Notes: generated by a model not told the origin, from the letters alone. A stretch of DNA of 64,000 nucleotides from Pantoea sp. alder81 (GCF_020179835.1 NZ_JAIUDA010000001.1:496001-560000); one strand, 5' to 3'. Positions 9,901-21,512 are shown, numbered from the stretch's first letter. Numbers and translations: made by a program.

Positions 9901-10399
9901 CGCCGCGCGTGGCGTACTCGCCGTGTTCCATCACCTGATCGACATGGCGATAACCGGCCTGTTCCAGCTGATCGCGCAGAGCATCGCGCGACAGCTTTTG
10001 CCCCTGCTTCATCACCAACGCATGGCCGTGCAGGAAGCTGTGCGGACAGACGCGCTGCATCAGCGTGTTGACCGGCATAATCAGCATACCGCGAGTCAGA
10101 TTGGGCAGTTGATAGAGAGTGGAAAGACGGGCGGAGATAATGTCCTGATGCGGCGAGAAGCTGTCGTAAGGCAGCGTTTCCCAGTCGGCGAGATTAGTGA
10201 CCGGCAGATCGGTGAACTGGCGAATCTCCTCCTGCAGGCGCAGGGCAGATTGCATATCCGGCGTAATCATCAGCACCGGACCCGGGTGGCGTTCAGTGAT
10301 ACTGGCGCACTCAACCGCCTGCGCGGCACCAATTAGTTCGCCGAGCTGACGATGGTCGCCCGCTTTCGCAGGCAGGGTATAACGACTCTGTTCCGACAT
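6956..10399 (-). CDS. mfd: Transcription-repair coupling factor Mfd
   Basis: Mfd displaces RNA polymerase stalled at DNA lesions and recruits UvrA. The 1147-residue protein (E. coli 1148) has the N-terminal UvrB-like module, the RNA-polymerase-interacting domain around NPDVLIRNLAELHPGQPVVH, helicase motor motifs GDVGFGKTEVA (Walker A), DEEH (Walker B), TLTATPIPRTL and the RecG-like translocation motif RGRVGRSHHQAYAWLL, and the C-terminal UvrA-binding regulatory domain. I set the start at MSEQSRYTLPAKAG, matching E. coli MPEQYRYTLPVKAG; the frame stays open 22 codons further upstream without homology. The gene is leftward and faces ycfJ. Confidence 0.97.
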   Translation of the reverse strand: MSEQSRYTLPAKAGDHRQLGELIGAAQAVECASITERHPGPVLMITPDMQSALRLQEEIRQFTDLPVTNLADWETLPYDSFSPHQDIISARLSTLYQLPNLTRGMLIMPVNTLMQRVCPHSFLHGHALVMKQGQKLSRDALRDQLEQAGYRHVDQVMEHGEYATRGALLDLFPMGSDQPYRIDFFDDEIDSLRLFDVDSQRTLEAVEAINLLPAHEFPTDKAAIELFRSRWRELFDVRREPEHVYQQVSKGTLPAGIEYWQPLFFEQELPTLFSYLPANTLVLNSGDLHGSADRFWQDANARFENRRIDPMRPLLEPATLWLRPDALLGELKAWPRMQLSSETLPEKAANTNLGYQPLPELTVQAQAKAPLDLLRQFMEQFDGQIIFSVESEGRRESLQELLARIKLRPQPIERFEDAARQPHSLMIGASERGFIDSAGHRALICESDLLGERVSRRRQDNRRTINPDVLIRNLAELHPGQPVVHLEHGVGRYIGLTTLEAGGIVAEYLMLSYAGDAKLYVPVSSLHLISRYAGGADENAPLHKLGSDAWSRARQKAAEKVRDVAAELLDIYAQRAAKTGFAFKHDRDQYQLFCEGFPFETTPDQGQAINAVLSDMCQPLAMDRLVCGDVGFGKTEVAMRAAFLAVENAKQIAVLVPTTLLAQQHYDNFRDRFANWPVRIEMLSRFRSAKEQSQVLEQAREGKVDILIGTHKLLSNDLKWHDLGLLIVDEEHRFGVRHKERIKAMRADVDILTLTATPIPRTLNMAMSGMRDLSIIATPPARRLAVKTFVREYDSLVVREALLREILRGGQVYYLYNDVENIEKAAQRLAELVPEARIAIGHGQMRERDLERVMNDFHHQRFNVLVCTTIIETGIDVPSANTIIIERADHFGLAQLHQLRGRVGRSHHQAYAWLLTPHPKAMTTDAQKRLEAIASLEDLGAGFALATHDLEIRGAGELLGEDQSGQMETIGFTLYMELLENAVDALKAGREPSLEDLTSNQTEIELRMPALLPDDFIPDVNTRLSLYKRVASASDEQELAELKVEMIDRFGKLPDAARNLLDVAGLRLVARALGVRKIEASDKGGFFEFAPQNQVDPGWLIGLLQKDPKQWKLDGPTRLKFTRELEDRKVRMEWVQGFIAELAKNRI

Positions 10400-10492
10400 A
10401 AGGACTCGACATTCTCTCCTTGGATTCCAGGGCGTCATCATTCCATAATCCGCCCTGAGGATCATCTGTCGCGGTGCTATTTCTCGGTTTTG

Positions 10493-10702
10493 TTACTTAC
10501 TCGATTGCTGTGTGTAGTGCATACGCGGGCGATCGACGTTGGCCCACGACAGCTCTTTTTCCAGATGATAGCTGTGATTGCCGTCGTCCCACTTCACGTA
10601 ATAGCCGGTTGGCGCATCTCCCTGTTCAAAGACGTTGACGATCTCGCCTCTAATTTCTCCCGATTTGTGCTTAACGATACTGCCCTTGGGATATTTGAAC
10701 AT
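10493..10702 (-). CDS. Small conserved-looking protein of unknown function
   Basis: A 69-residue basic protein beginning MFKYPKGSIVKHKSGEIRGE. The alternation of short strands (GSIVKHK, GEIRGEIVNVF, GYYVKWDDGN) resembles a small SH3-like barrel such as the YodC/DUF2158 group, but this is inference from pattern only. The ATG at 10702 has AGAGG seven bases upstream; an in-frame start 11 codons earlier is weaker. It is transcribed leftward toward mfd, divergent from lolC. I do not recognise it and assign no function. Confidence 0.65.
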   Translation of the reverse strand: MFKYPKGSIVKHKSGEIRGEIVNVFEQGDAPTGYYVKWDDGNHSYHLEKELSWANVDRPRMHYTQQSSK

Positions 10703-10942
10703 ATGGGTACCTCTGTGCCTGCCTGGAACTTTCAAAAGACTTCAAGCTCAGTCTACGCCAGGTAATGACCAATAAACGCACAATTAGTATCATTATTCTG
10801 TCGCAATTTTATGCATTGACGCAGATTGCGACGTATTTGGATGCAACTTTGCCGCAGACTCAGAGGGTTAGAGGTTTCATAAACAGGACGGCTCCTTTAT
10901 CATCCTCCTACTTATTTTCAGGCAACTGCCAAGACGGATCTC

Positions 10943-12142
10943 ATGTATCAACCAGTCGCGTTATTCATCGGTTTACGCTACATGCGTGGACGTGCTTCAG
11001 ACCGCTTTGGTCGCTTCGTCTCCTGGCTTTCCACCATCGGTATCACGCTCGGCGTGCTGGCGTTAGTGACCGTGCTGTCCGTCATGAACGGCTTCGAGCG
11101 CGAGCTGGAAGGCAATATCCTCGGCCTGATGCCGCAAGCGCTGGTCACCAGCGACAAAGGCAGCATCAATCCGCAGCAGGTAACGGCGGATAGCCTCAAG
11201 TTGCAGGGTGTCACGCGTGTCGCACCGCTCACCACCGCGGATGTGGTGCTACAAAGCGCACGCAACGTTTCCGTGGGCGTGATGCTGGGCATCAATCCCG
11301 ATGAGCAGGATCCGCTGACGCCGTACCTCGTCAATACCCAACAAAGCGTGCTGCAACCGGGCCAATACAACGTGATTCTTGGCGAGCAGCTGGCGTCACA
11401 GCTGGGTGTCAAACGCGGCGATCAGCTGCGTCTGATGGTGCCGACGGTGAGTCAGTTCACGCCGGTCGGGCGTTTGCCCAGCCAGCGTATCTTCACGGTT
11501 GCAGGCACCTATGCCGCCAACAGTGAAGTCGATGCCTATCAGATTTTGGTGAATCAGCAGGATGCCTCGCGCGTGATGCGCTATCCGCTGGGGAACATTA
11601 CCGGCTGGCGCTTGTGGCTGGAGAAACCGTTGAATGTTGATGCGTTCAGCGAACAGAAACTGCCTGATGGCCTGACGCTAAAAGACTGGCGCGAGCGCAA
11701 GGGCGATCTGTTCCAGGCGGTGCGTATGGAAAAAAACATGATGGGACTGCTGCTTAGCCTGATCATCGCGGTGGCGGCGTTCAATATCATTACTTCACTC
11801 GGTCTGCTGATCATGGAAAAGCAGGGCGAAGTGGCGATTTTGCAAACGCAGGGCTTAACCCGTCGACAGATTGTCGCGGTGTTTATGGTGCAGGGCGCCA
11901 GTGCCGGCATTATCGGCACCTTGCTCGGCACGCTGCTTGGCGTATTGCTCGCCAGCCAGCTTAACAATCTGATGCCAGTGATTGGCCTGTTCCTTGATGG
12001 CGCGGCGTTGCCGGTCGACATCAACGTGTGGCAGGTGGTCACGATTGCGCTGGTCTCAATGATCGTTGCGCTGCTTTCTACCCTTTATCCGTCATGGCGC
12101 GCTGCCGCCGTTCAACCCGCTGAGGCTTTACGTTATGAGTAA
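10943..12142 (+). CDS. lolC: Lipoprotein-releasing ABC permease LolC
   Basis: LolC is an inner membrane subunit of LolCDE, which extracts mature lipoproteins and hands them to LolA. The 399-residue protein has one N-terminal membrane segment after [19 protein letters not shown], a large periplasmic domain (about 50-260) with the LolA-docking hook region, and three C-terminal segments including [15 protein letters not shown] (the FtsX-like coupling region). It ends [18 protein letters not shown]. It overlaps lolD by 8 bases, indicating translational coupling. Confidence 0.96.
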   Translation: MYQPVALFIGLRYMRGRASDRFGRFVSWLSTIGITLGVLALVTVLSVMNGFERELEGNILGLMPQALVTSDKGSINPQQVTADSLKLQGVTRVAPLTTADVVLQSARNVSVGVMLGINPDEQDPLTPYLVNTQQSVLQPGQYNVILGEQLASQLGVKRGDQLRLMVPTVSQFTPVGRLPSQRIFTVAGTYAANSEVDAYQILVNQQDASRVMRYPLGNITGWRLWLEKPLNVDAFSEQKLPDGLTLKDWRERKGDLFQAVRMEKNMMGLLLSLIIAVAAFNIITSLGLLIMEKQGEVAILQTQGLTRRQIVAVFMVQGASAGIIGTLLGTLLGVLLASQLNNLMPVIGLFLDGAALPVDINVWQVVTIALVSMIVALLSTLYPSWRAAAVQPAEALRYE

Positions 12143-12836
12143 TACCCCTTTGTTGCAGTGTCGTGACCTGTGCAAACGCTATCAGGAAGGCAGCGTGCAG
12201 ACCGATGTGCTGCGCAATGTGGCTTTTAGCCTGCAGCCAGGCGAACTGACGGCCATCGTTGGTAGCTCCGGCTCGGGTAAAAGTACCTTATTGCATCTGC
12301 TCGGCGGCCTCGATGCGCCCACCTCAGGTGATGTGGTGTTCGATGGCAAATCACTGAATGACATGTCCTCTGCTGCCAAAGCCGAATTGCGCAACCGCGA
12401 ACTGGGCTTTATCTATCAGTTCCACCATTTATTGCCAGACTTCACCGCGCTGGAGAATGTGGCGATGCCATTACTGATTGGCAAAACCGCAAAAGCCGAA
12501 GCCGCCGCGCGCGCGCTGGAAATGCTGGCAGCGGTAGGACTGGAAAAACGCGCCGCACATCGGCCGTCTGAGCTGTCCGGCGGTGAGCGTCAGCGTGTGG
12601 CAATCGCGCGTGCGCTGGTGAACCGTCCGCGCCTGGTGATGGCCGATGAACCGACCGGTAACCTGGATGCGCGTAACGCCGATGCGATTTTCAAACTGCT
12701 GGGTGAGCTGAATCAGCAGCAGGGCACCGCATTTCTGGTGGTGACGCACGATCTGAATCTGGCTAAACGTCTTAATCGCCAGATGGAGATGCGTGACGGC
12801 CAACTGAGCGAGCATCTGACGCTGGGAGCCATCTGA
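12135..12836 (+). CDS. lolD: Lipoprotein-releasing ABC ATPase LolD
   Basis: The 233-residue ATPase powers LolCDE. It shows Walker [10 protein letters not shown] (43-51), Q-loop [18 protein letters not shown] (the [11 protein letters not shown] stretch is typical of LolD), signature LSGGERQR, Walker [13 protein letters not shown] and the switch histidine in VVTHD. The start at 12135 gives [19 protein letters not shown] as in E. coli; the longer open frame to 12066 lies inside lolC and is not used. The stop overlaps the lolE start (TGATG). Confidence 0.97.
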   Translation: MSNTPLLQCRDLCKRYQEGSVQTDVLRNVAFSLQPGELTAIVGSSGSGKSTLLHLLGGLDAPTSGDVVFDGKSLNDMSSAAKAELRNRELGFIYQFHHLLPDFTALENVAMPLLIGKTAKAEAAARALEMLAAVGLEKRAAHRPSELSGGERQRVAIARALVNRPRLVMADEPTGNLDARNADAIFKLLGELNQQQGTAFLVVTHDLNLAKRLNRQMEMRDGQLSEHLTLGAI

Positions 12837-14080
12837 TGGGTTCATCATTATCCCTGCTGCTTGGGCTGCGCTTTAGTCGCGGTCGGCGGCGCGGTGGCAT
12901 GGTCTCACTGATCTCCATCATCTCAACCATCGGCATCGCCCTCGGTGTCGCCGTATTGATCATTGGCCTGAGTGCGATGAATGGTTTTGAGCGCGAGCTG
13001 AACAAGCGCATTCTGGCCGTGGTACCTCACGGTGAAATCGAGCCGGTGAATCAGCCTTTCCGCAACTGGCAGCCGATGATCGCACCGATTGAAAAGGTGC
13101 CGGGCATCGCGGCAGCGGCGCCTTATGTTAACTTCACCGGCCTGATTGAGAGCGGTGCGAAGATGCAGGCGCTGCAGGTAAAAGGTGTCGATCCGCAACA
13201 GGAATCACGCCTCAGCGCTTTGCCGAGCTTTGTCGATGGCGATGCGTGGCAGCAGTTCGGCGCGGATAAACAGCAGATCATCCTCGGTGGCGGCATTGCC
13301 AAATCGCTCAACGTGAAGCAGGGCGATTGGATCACCATCATGATCCCGAATAACGACGGTGAAAATAAGCTGCTGCAGCCGAAGCGTATTCGCCTGCAAG
13401 TGTCGGGCATTCTGCAACTCAGCGGGATGCTGGACCACAGCCTGGCGTTGGTGCCCCTGGCGGATGCGCAAAAATATCTCGACATGGGTGACAGCGTTAG
13501 CGGTATCGCGCTGAAAATGAGCGACCCCTTCCAGGCGCAGAAACTGGTACGCGATGCCGGTGAAGCCACCCACTCCTACGTCTATATTAAGAGCTGGATT
13601 GGTACTTACGGCTACATGTATCGCGATATCCAGATGATTCGCGCCATCATGTATCTGGCGATGGTGCTGGTGATTGGCGTGGCCTGTTTCAATATCGTCT
13701 CCACGCTGGTGATGGCGGTGAAAGACAAGAGCAGTGATATCGCGGTGCTGCGCACGCTGGGTGCCAAAGATGGCCTGATCCGTGCCATCTTTATCTGGTA
13801 TGGCTTGCTGGCCGGATTGCTCGGCAGCATCAGCGGCGTGGTAGTGGGCGTGCTGGTGGCGCTCAACCTGACACCGATCATCCGTGGACTTGAGCATGTT
13901 ACCGGCCATCAGCTGCTGGCAGGCGATATCTACTTTATCGACTTCCTGCCTTCGGAGCTGCACTGGATTGATGTGATTTCGGTGCTGGTGACCGCTATCC
14001 TGCTCAGCCTGATTGCCAGCTGGTATCCGGCACGGCGCGCCAGCCGTATCGATCCGGCTCGCGTACTCAGCGGACAGTAA
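12836..14080 (+). CDS. lolE: Lipoprotein-releasing ABC permease LolE
   Basis: The 414-residue partner of LolC. It begins with [21 protein letters not shown], a membrane segment, then a periplasmic domain and three C-terminal membrane segments with [19 protein letters not shown]. It ends [21 protein letters not shown]. Its ATG overlaps the lolD stop by one base, so lolCDE is a single coupled operon. A strong terminator follows. In E. coli nagK comes next; here it is absent and cobB follows directly. Confidence 0.96.
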   Translation: MGSSLSLLLGLRFSRGRRRGGMVSLISIISTIGIALGVAVLIIGLSAMNGFERELNKRILAVVPHGEIEPVNQPFRNWQPMIAPIEKVPGIAAAAPYVNFTGLIESGAKMQALQVKGVDPQQESRLSALPSFVDGDAWQQFGADKQQIILGGGIAKSLNVKQGDWITIMIPNNDGENKLLQPKRIRLQVSGILQLSGMLDHSLALVPLADAQKYLDMGDSVSGIALKMSDPFQAQKLVRDAGEATHSYVYIKSWIGTYGYMYRDIQMIRAIMYLAMVLVIGVACFNIVSTLVMAVKDKSSDIAVLRTLGAKDGLIRAIFIWYGLLAGLLGSISGVVVGVLVALNLTPIIRGLEHVTGHQLLAGDIYFIDFLPSELHWIDVISVLVTAILLSLIASWYPARRASRIDPARVLSGQ

Positions 14081-14090
14081 TGATAAAAAA

Positions 14091-14120
14091 CGCAGCCGCC
14101 TTCGCGGCTGCGCACATTTT
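14091..14120 (+). terminator. Terminator of lolCDE
   Basis: A nine-base GC stem CGCAGCCGC/GCGGCTGCG with a CTTC loop, preceded by six A and followed by CACATTTT. The tail is modest, but the stem strength and position ten bases after the lolE stop support a terminator. Confidence 0.75.
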
Positions 14121-14229
14121 CAGCGACTGTGGCATGCAGCCGTCATGCGCAACCGCTATTATCGGGAACCATTAACCCGAGCCAAACACCCGACATGCGG
14201 TGAAAACCACCGCAGCATAAGGAGCCTTT

Positions 14230-15063
14230 ATGCGCATACCGCGCCGCCGCCTACGACTCGCCCGCGACAAGAAAAATCGCCGCAAAGTGCATCAGCGCTT
14301 TCGCCAGCGCATCTTTGAACGCGATCGCAAAGCCGAACTGGCTGCGCATCCGCAACCGCGCGTAGTGGTACTGACCGGTGCAGGCATCTCCGCCGAGTCG
14401 GGTATTCAAACTTTCCGCGCCGCAGACGGATTGTGGGAAGAGCATCGGGTTGAAGATGTCGCCACGCCAGAAGGTTTTCATCGCAATCCCGACCTGGTGC
14501 AAGGGTTCTACAATGCGCGCCGTCGTCAACTGCAACAACCAGAGATTCAGCCGAACGCCGCGCACGAAGCGCTGGCCGAGCTGGAGCAGGTATTGGGTGA
14601 CAACTTCCTGCTGGTGACGCAAAACATCGACAATCTGCATGAACGAGCAGGCAGCCAGCGCGTGCTGCATATGCATGGTGAACTGCTGAAAGTGCGCTGT
14701 GAAAGCAGTGGTCAGGTGCTGGAATGGACGGAAGATGTCAAGCCGGACGATCGCTGCACCTGCTGCCAGTTCCCGTCACGACTGCGTCCACATGTGGTGT
14801 GGTTTGGTGAAATGCCGCTCGGCATGGAAGAAATTTATCAGGCGATCGAGAAAGCGAATCTGTTTATCGCCATTGGCACCTCCGGACATGTTTATCCAGC
14901 CGCCGGCTTTGTCCATGAAGCGAAATTGCAGGGTGCGCATACCGTTGAACTCAATCTGGAGCCGAGCCAGGTCGGGAATGAGTTCGCGGAGAGCCAGTAT
15001 GGTTTAGCCAGTGAAGTGGTGCCGGATTTTGTGCACACCTTTTTGCGCGGGTTGTATAAGTAA
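14230..15063 (+). CDS. cobB: NAD-dependent protein deacylase CobB (sirtuin)
   Basis: CobB removes acetyl and succinyl groups from protein lysines using NAD+. The 277-residue protein has a basic N-terminal extension (residues 1-40, as in the long E. coli form), GAGISAESG (50-58), the class III marker Y94-x-x-R97 that permits desuccinylation, TQNIDNLH (130-137), catalytic His149 in HMHGE, a Cys-rich zinc element (C157, C176, C178, C179), and [12 protein letters not shown]. It is separated from lolE by a terminator and from pepT by a stem-loop, so it probably has its own promoter. Confidence 0.96.
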   Translation: MRIPRRRLRLARDKKNRRKVHQRFRQRIFERDRKAELAAHPQPRVVVLTGAGISAESGIQTFRAADGLWEEHRVEDVATPEGFHRNPDLVQGFYNARRRQLQQPEIQPNAAHEALAELEQVLGDNFLLVTQNIDNLHERAGSQRVLHMHGELLKVRCESSGQVLEWTEDVKPDDRCTCCQFPSRLRPHVVWFGEMPLGMEEIYQAIEKANLFIAIGTSGHVYPAAGFVHEAKLQGAHTVELNLEPSQVGNEFAESQYGLASEVVPDFVHTFLRGLYK

Positions 15064-15127
15064 GGCGATATCTGGTTAAGCACTTTGCGCTGAGAACGCT
15101 AACCTGAAGGATAATGATTTGACGCAA

Positions 15128-15150
15128 CATGGCGCGCCTCACGCGCCATG
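15128..15150. repeat. Perfect stem-loop between cobB and pepT
   Basis: CATGGCGCG-CCTCA-CGCGCCATG forms a perfect nine-base inverted repeat 33 bases before the pepT start. There is no T-run, so it is more likely a leader hairpin or operator than a terminator. Confidence 0.5.
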
Positions 15151-15182
15151 ATAATAACGCAGGTTCTTTAGAGGGATGACAA

Positions 15183-16409
15183 ATGGATCAATTACTTGAG
15201 CGTTTTCTCAGTTATGTGGCAGTAGAAACTCAGTCAAAACCGCAGGCGCGTCAGGTGCCCAGCAGTGAAGGGCAGTGGACGCTGGCGCGTCAGTTACAGG
15301 AAGAGCTGATTGCACTGGGATTTGTGGATGTGTCCCTGAGCGATCATTGTTGCGTGATGGGCACTTTGCCGGCCAACGTGGACTGGCCAACCCCGGTGAT
15401 TGGCTTTATCTCGCATATGGATACGTCACCGGATTTCACCGCCAAAAACGTCAATCCGCAGATTATCGAAAACTACCGTGGCGGCGATATTGCGCTCGGC
15501 AACGGCGATGAAATCCTTTCGCCGGTGATGTTCCCGATCCTGCACAAGCTGATTGGCCATACGCTGATCACCACCGATGGCAAAACCTTGCTGGGCGCAG
15601 ATGATAAAGCGGGCATCGCTGAAATCATGACGGCGATGGCGCGCCTGGTGAAAGAGGATATTCCGCACGGCGCGATTCGCGTGGCGTTTACCCCTGATGA
15701 AGAGATTGGTCGCGGAGCCTCACATTTCGATGTGGAAGGTTTTGCAGCGGACTGGGCGTATACCATCGATGGCAGCGATCTCGGCGAGTTCGAGTTCGAA
15801 AACTTCAATGCGGCCACCGCGATGGTGAAAATCACCGGCAATAACGTGCACCCTGGCAGTGCAAAAAACGTCATGGTGAACGCGCTGGATCTGGCAATGC
15901 GTTTCCACGCCGAGCTGCCAGCGAAAGAAAAACCGCAGTTCACTGACGGTTATGAAGGCTTTTTCCATCTGCACACCATCAAAGGCACGGTTGAGCACGC
16001 CGAGCTGATGTATCTGATTCGTGATTTCGACGCCGACAGCTACGAAAAGCGTAAACAGCTGCTGGAAGAGATTGCTGATCGCGTCGGTAAAGGGCTGCAG
16101 GCTGAATGCTCGGTGAAAGTGGAAATCAGCGACAGCTACCGCAATATGCGTGAAAAAGTTGAGCCGCATCCGCAGATTATTGAGCTGGCGCTGCAGGCGA
16201 TTCGCGATTGCGGAATTGAACCGGTGGTGAAGCCGATTCGCGGTGGCACCGACGGTTCCGCGCTATCGTGGAAAGGCTTGCCATGCCCGAACCTGTTCAC
16301 CGGCGGCTATAACTATCACGGTAAACACGAGTTCGCGTCACTGAATGTGATGTCGCAGGCGGTGGACGTGATTGTGCGCTTGTCTGCGCTGGCAGCAGAG
16401 AAGAAATAG
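15183..16409 (+). CDS. pepT: Peptidase T (tripeptidase)
   Basis: PepT is a cytosolic M20 zinc aminopeptidase that splits the N-terminal residue from tripeptides. The 408-residue protein has the metal site motifs HMDTSPD, GADDKAG, the catalytic [14 protein letters not shown] and [12 protein letters not shown], in the family order, and matches E. coli PepT throughout. Salmonella pepT is known to be FNR-dependent, but I see no good FNR box in the 119-base upstream region. A rho-independent terminator follows. Confidence 0.97.
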   Translation: MDQLLERFLSYVAVETQSKPQARQVPSSEGQWTLARQLQEELIALGFVDVSLSDHCCVMGTLPANVDWPTPVIGFISHMDTSPDFTAKNVNPQIIENYRGGDIALGNGDEILSPVMFPILHKLIGHTLITTDGKTLLGADDKAGIAEIMTAMARLVKEDIPHGAIRVAFTPDEEIGRGASHFDVEGFAADWAYTIDGSDLGEFEFENFNAATAMVKITGNNVHPGSAKNVMVNALDLAMRFHAELPAKEKPQFTDGYEGFFHLHTIKGTVEHAELMYLIRDFDADSYEKRKQLLEEIADRVGKGLQAECSVKVEISDSYRNMREKVEPHPQIIELALQAIRDCGIEPVVKPIRGGTDGSALSWKGLPCPNLFTGGYNYHGKHEFASLNVMSQAVDVIVRLSALAAEKK

Positions 16410-16415
16410 CATGAA

Positions 16416-16442
16416 AAAGGCCTGCTAAGCAGGCCTTTCATC
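16416..16442 (+). terminator. Terminator of pepT
   Basis: AAAGGCCTGC-TAA?-GCAGGCCTTT: a ten-base perfect stem with a three-base loop six bases after the pepT stop, followed by a short T-rich tail. Confidence 0.75.
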
Positions 16443-16553
16443 AACATCTCTTTTTGCGGCGCAGTCCCTTGGGTATCTGTCAGCGCCAATTGGGCTGCTG
16501 GCCAGTGTAAAAAATCGCGCCGCTACCAGGATGCGCGATTTTAGCCCAGCGGA

Positions 16554-17675
16554 TTACTCACCAAAGAACCAGTAGCCACTGTTCACCAGCGCCGCAAGCT
16601 GTGCCAGCAGCGACGGGTCATCCAGCGCATCGCCGAAATCTTCCAGTGTTAATACCTGATTGTGTGCCAGTGCCGCCAGCACTTCCGGGTGGCTGCACGC
16701 CACGCGCTCGCCATTCACAAACACTGCATCACCCAGCGTTAACACGCGCAGGCCACCAAGACGCGTCAACGCATCGCCTTGCTGCAACGCATCATAAATC
16801 TCATCGGGCTGGTAAGGCGGTTCTGGTGGCGCGATATCCAGTTCGTGGCGTGTCTGTGAGATAAACTCACCAAACCACTGATTAAACTGTTCTGGCTGAT
16901 TAATCACATCCAGCATCACCTGACGAATCCCTTCCACTTCAGAAGGCAAAATCTGTGACGGGCAATCGCGCGATGGCACATCCGGATCGCTGAAACGATA
17001 GCTGCCTAATTCGTGCGCCAGCATGTAATCAGCGAAGCCACTGATCAATTCACGACCGTTAGGTGCACGGAAGCCGACCGAATAGTTGATGGCATTTTCC
17101 AGCGAATAGCCTTCGTGCGGGAATCCCGGCGGGATGTACAGGATATCGCCCGGCTCCATCTCTTCATCGATGATGGCGTCAAACGGCTCAACCTGCAGCA
17201 AATCGGGATGAGGACAGTGCTGTTTCATCGGCACTTTTTCGCCTACGCGCCAGCGACGACGACCGGTGCCCTGAATGATAAACACATCATACTGGTCGAA
17301 GTGCGGGCCTACGCCGCCGCCCGGTACGGCAAAGGAGATCATCAGATCGTCCATGCGCCAGTCAGGCAGGAAGCGGAACGGACGCATCAGCGCGGCAGAA
17401 GGTTCATGCCAGTGGTTGACCGCCTGCACCAGCAGCGACCAGTTACTCTCACCGAGATGATCATAGCTTTCAAACGGCCCATGACTAACCTGCCATTTAC
17501 CGTTGTTATGGCTCACCAGGCGGCTATCCACCTCGTTTTCCATTGCCAGACCCGCCAGCTCATCAGGAGAAATGGGATCAATGAAGTTTTTAAAACCACG
17601 CTTGAGCACCACCGGGCGTTTTTGCCAGTAGCGCTTAATAAAGTCGGGCCAGTTAATATCGAGCTGATAGTCCAT
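16554..17675 (-). CDS. roxA: 50S ribosomal protein L16 arginine 3-hydroxylase RoxA
   Basis: RoxA is an Fe(II)/2-oxoglutarate JmjC-fold oxygenase that hydroxylates an arginine of ribosomal protein L16. The 373-residue protein carries the iron triad His125-x-Asp127 (in VGPHFDQYD) and His187 (in PPGFPHEGYS), at the same numbers as E. coli RoxA (YcfD), and the C-terminal winged-helix-like region. It lies next to phoQ and faces pepT, as in E. coli. Confidence 0.96.
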   Translation of the reverse strand: MDYQLDINWPDFIKRYWQKRPVVLKRGFKNFIDPISPDELAGLAMENEVDSRLVSHNNGKWQVSHGPFESYDHLGESNWSLLVQAVNHWHEPSAALMRPFRFLPDWRMDDLMISFAVPGGGVGPHFDQYDVFIIQGTGRRRWRVGEKVPMKQHCPHPDLLQVEPFDAIIDEEMEPGDILYIPPGFPHEGYSLENAINYSVGFRAPNGRELISGFADYMLAHELGSYRFSDPDVPSRDCPSQILPSEVEGIRQVMLDVINQPEQFNQWFGEFISQTRHELDIAPPEPPYQPDEIYDALQQGDALTRLGGLRVLTLGDAVFVNGERVACSHPEVLAALAHNQVLTLEDFGDALDDPSLLAQLAALVNSGYWFFGE

Positions 17676-17732
17676 ACGAGTGTTCCGGTTAGGGCCATGA
17701 ATGCAGGCAAGTATAACAGCCCGCAGACCTTT

Positions 17733-19193
17733 CTACTCGCGGTGATGTTCAACTTCCTGACGCTGGAAAATCACTTCCATGCGTGCGCCGCCCAGCGGGC
17801 TGGTACTGGCGATCACCTGACCGGCGTATTGTTCGAGGATATCGCGTACCACGGCTAAGCCGAGGCCCTGTCCGGGACGCAACGTATCGGCACGCTGACC
17901 ACGCACGAAAATCAGATCGCGTTTACTTTCAGGAATGCCGGGACCGTCATCATCAATAAACAGATGCAGTGCCTTATCGGTTTGCCGTGCGCTGACCTCT
18001 ATAAATTCCAGGCAGTATTTGCAGGCGTTATCCAGCACGTTGCCCAACACTTCCATAAAGTCATTTTGATCGCCGATGAAGGTTAGCTCGGGGGAGATAT
18101 CCAGCGTGATTTCGACGCCTTTACGCTGATAAACCTTATTCAGCGCCGAGCACAAACTATCCAGCAGCGCCGACACCGAATGCAGATCGCGCTGCAGCGG
18201 ATTATGGTCGGCCTGCATGCTGGCACGATGCAGGTAGTAGCCGATTTGCTGCGAAATGCGGCTGATTTGCTCCAGCATCACCGGCTCTGCCTGTTCGACG
18301 GTGAGATCCTTGCCGCTGCGCAATGAGCGCAAGGTACTCTGCAGCACCGCCAGCGGCGTTTTCAGGCTGTGTGTTAAGTCCGACAGAGTGGTGCGATAGC
18401 GCGTGTAGCGCTGGCGTTCATTGGTCAGCAGCAGGTTGAGATTGCGCACCAGGCTGCGTAACTCCTGCGGCGGATAGTCGTCCAGATTCTCCCGGTGACC
18501 CGTTTCCAGTTCACGCACCTGCGCGGTCAAATGACCAATCGGGCGCAGACTCCAGTGGGCCGCCAGCCACAGGAGTGGAATCACCAGCAGCAGGTTCGCC
18601 GCCAGTACATAGCTAAACCATGACCACACCACATCTGAGTGCTGCAGTTCCTGAGGAATGGAATCCACCACCACAATCGTCAGCGCCGGCAGGTTGGTGG
18701 TGGCATCGTAGCGGTTGACGGCGACCGAGTGGGTAAAGGTGTCGTTGTTGTCGCTATCCAGTTGATGCAACCGCTCTTTGACCTCGGAGTTGTTGCCGAT
18801 GGCGGCCAGGCTGGTGCGATTCGTGGTGTCGATTTCATAAAAATCGGGTTTGAGCAGCCATTCCCGGCGAATGTTTTTGCGGATGTCCGGCACATCGCGC
18901 TGTTGCCACAACAACTTGCCGTGTTCATCGTAGATAAACACCAGCGTCGGGAAATTGAGCGTCATACGCTCTGGCTGGGCAATGGTTAGTTTATTGTTTT
19001 GCCACTGCGCCAGAGTAAAGAACAGGTTGCTCTCGCCACGCATCACGCGATAGGTGTTTTTATCAAAGCTCACCACATAGCCCACTACGGCAACCATGCC
19101 GTAGGAGAGCGACAAAAACAGGACAATAGCGGCAGTCGCCAGTAAAAACCGGGCGCGTAACGAGAAAGGACGTAAGCGGTTTAACCAGTTCAT
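17733..19193 (-). CDS. phoQ: Sensor histidine kinase PhoQ
   Basis: PhoQ senses low Mg2+, acid and cationic peptides in the periplasm and phosphorylates PhoP. The 486-residue protein has membrane segments at about 16-40 and 190-213, a PAS-like periplasmic sensor between them, a HAMP domain, the H-box [13 protein letters not shown] with His275, and N, G1 and G2 boxes ([28 protein letters not shown]). The acidic surface cluster that is EDDDDAE in E. coli is here DSDNND (146-151), clearly less acidic. The gene starts three bases after phoP. Confidence 0.96.
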   Translation of the reverse strand: MNWLNRLRPFSLRARFLLATAAIVLFLSLSYGMVAVVGYVVSFDKNTYRVMRGESNLFFTLAQWQNNKLTIAQPERMTLNFPTLVFIYDEHGKLLWQQRDVPDIRKNIRREWLLKPDFYEIDTTNRTSLAAIGNNSEVKERLHQLDSDNNDTFTHSVAVNRYDATTNLPALTIVVVDSIPQELQHSDVVWSWFSYVLAANLLLVIPLLWLAAHWSLRPIGHLTAQVRELETGHRENLDDYPPQELRSLVRNLNLLLTNERQRYTRYRTTLSDLTHSLKTPLAVLQSTLRSLRSGKDLTVEQAEPVMLEQISRISQQIGYYLHRASMQADHNPLQRDLHSVSALLDSLCSALNKVYQRKGVEITLDISPELTFIGDQNDFMEVLGNVLDNACKYCLEFIEVSARQTDKALHLFIDDDGPGIPESKRDLIFVRGQRADTLRPGQGLGLAVVRDILEQYAGQVIASTSPLGGARMEVIFQRQEVEHHRE

Positions 19194-19196
19194 AAA

Positions 19197-19865
19197 TCAG
19201 AGATCAAAGCGATAGCCCTGGCCGCGCACAGTGTTAATCACTTCGGTCGGATGGAGCGCAAGAATTTTTTTACGCAGGCGACCCATCAAAACATCAATGG
19301 TGTGGCTTTCACGCAGTTCGGCATCGGGATAGAGCTGTAGCATCAGCGAATCTTTACTGACCACTTTTCCGGCGTTGCGGATCAGCGTTTCCACGATGGT
19401 GTATTCAAACGCGGTGAGCTTGACGGGTGCATCATTGACGGTGACTTCACGGCGCGAAAGATCAACCTGGAACGGCGGCATGGCAATAATCTGCGAGGCG
19501 TGTCCACTGTTACGACGCATCAGCGCCTGCAAACGTGCGGCGACTTCTTCGATATGGAAAGGTTTGGTGACGTAGTCATCGGCACCGGCTTCGAGGGCTT
19601 CCACTTTGGCCTGCCAGCCTTCGCGTGCCGTCAACACCAGAATTGGCTGACGCACAGCATCACCACGCCAGCGGCGGATAAGCGACATGCCATCTTCATC
19701 GGGCAAGCCTAAATCGACCAGCGCAATGTCGGGAATGTGTTCCTGCAGGAAATAGTCGGCTTCTTTGGCATCTTCGGCAGCATCCACCTGATGACCCATT
19801 TCACGTAACTGCACGGCGAGGTGATGACGCAGCAGTGCATTATCTTCCACAACCAGAACACGCAT
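19197..19865 (-). CDS. phoP: Response regulator PhoP
   Basis: PhoP is the OmpR-type transcription factor of the PhoPQ system. The 222-residue protein has the receiver acidic pocket (E7-D8), phospho-acceptor Asp51 in [11 protein letters not shown], the T/S and K markers (LTAREG, VTKPF), and a winged helix ending in [14 protein letters not shown]. It is followed after three bases by phoQ. Its upstream region has a TGTTTA half-site, but I could not see a clear direct-repeat PhoP box. Confidence 0.97.
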   Translation of the reverse strand: MRVLVVEDNALLRHHLAVQLREMGHQVDAAEDAKEADYFLQEHIPDIALVDLGLPDEDGMSLIRRWRGDAVRQPILVLTAREGWQAKVEALEAGADDYVTKPFHIEEVAARLQALMRRNSGHASQIIAMPPFQVDLSRREVTVNDAPVKLTAFEYTIVETLIRNAGKVVSKDSLMLQLYPDAELRESHTIDVLMGRLRKKILALHPTEVINTVRGQGYRFDL

Positions 19866-20063
19866 AGAATTTCCTTACCTTCAAACTCAGTGATGATGGC
19901 AAGAGTATATGTTAAGCGAGCTAAACAAGAGAACAACACTTGCCTGTCATCATTTTAACGACGGCGGCAAAAAGCTGCGTGAATGCATTCCGGTCACTGA
20001 CTGCTACTGGGGACTATGGATGAATACATTTGCCGATTTGCTACTGCTCGGACGTCTGGGGGG

Positions 20064-20088
20064 AAAAAGGGTGTGCCCGCAGGCACAC
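20064..20088 (-). terminator. Terminator of purB
   Basis: On the minus strand, GTGTGCC-TGCG-GGCACAC is followed by CCTTTTT. It lies ten bases after the purB stop and separates purB from phoP. Confidence 0.85.
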
Positions 20089-20097
20089 CGTTAATAC

Positions 20098-21495
<1,398 letters not shown>

Positions 21496-21512
21496 TTAGG
21501 GCAGGGCGGCGC

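Noticed and set aside
9659..10336. A 225-codon open frame on the + strand inside mfd
   Set aside because: It is antisense to a strongly conserved part of Mfd and has no homology, signal or ribosome site; it is a by-product of GC-rich codon use.
17013..17858. A 281-codon + strand frame crossing roxA and the phoQ end
   Set aside because: It covers two well-conserved leftward genes in antisense and shows no recognisable protein features.
19866..19990. PhoP box before phoP
   Set aside because: A TGTTTA half-site is visible, but no second half-site at the correct spacing could be found by eye.
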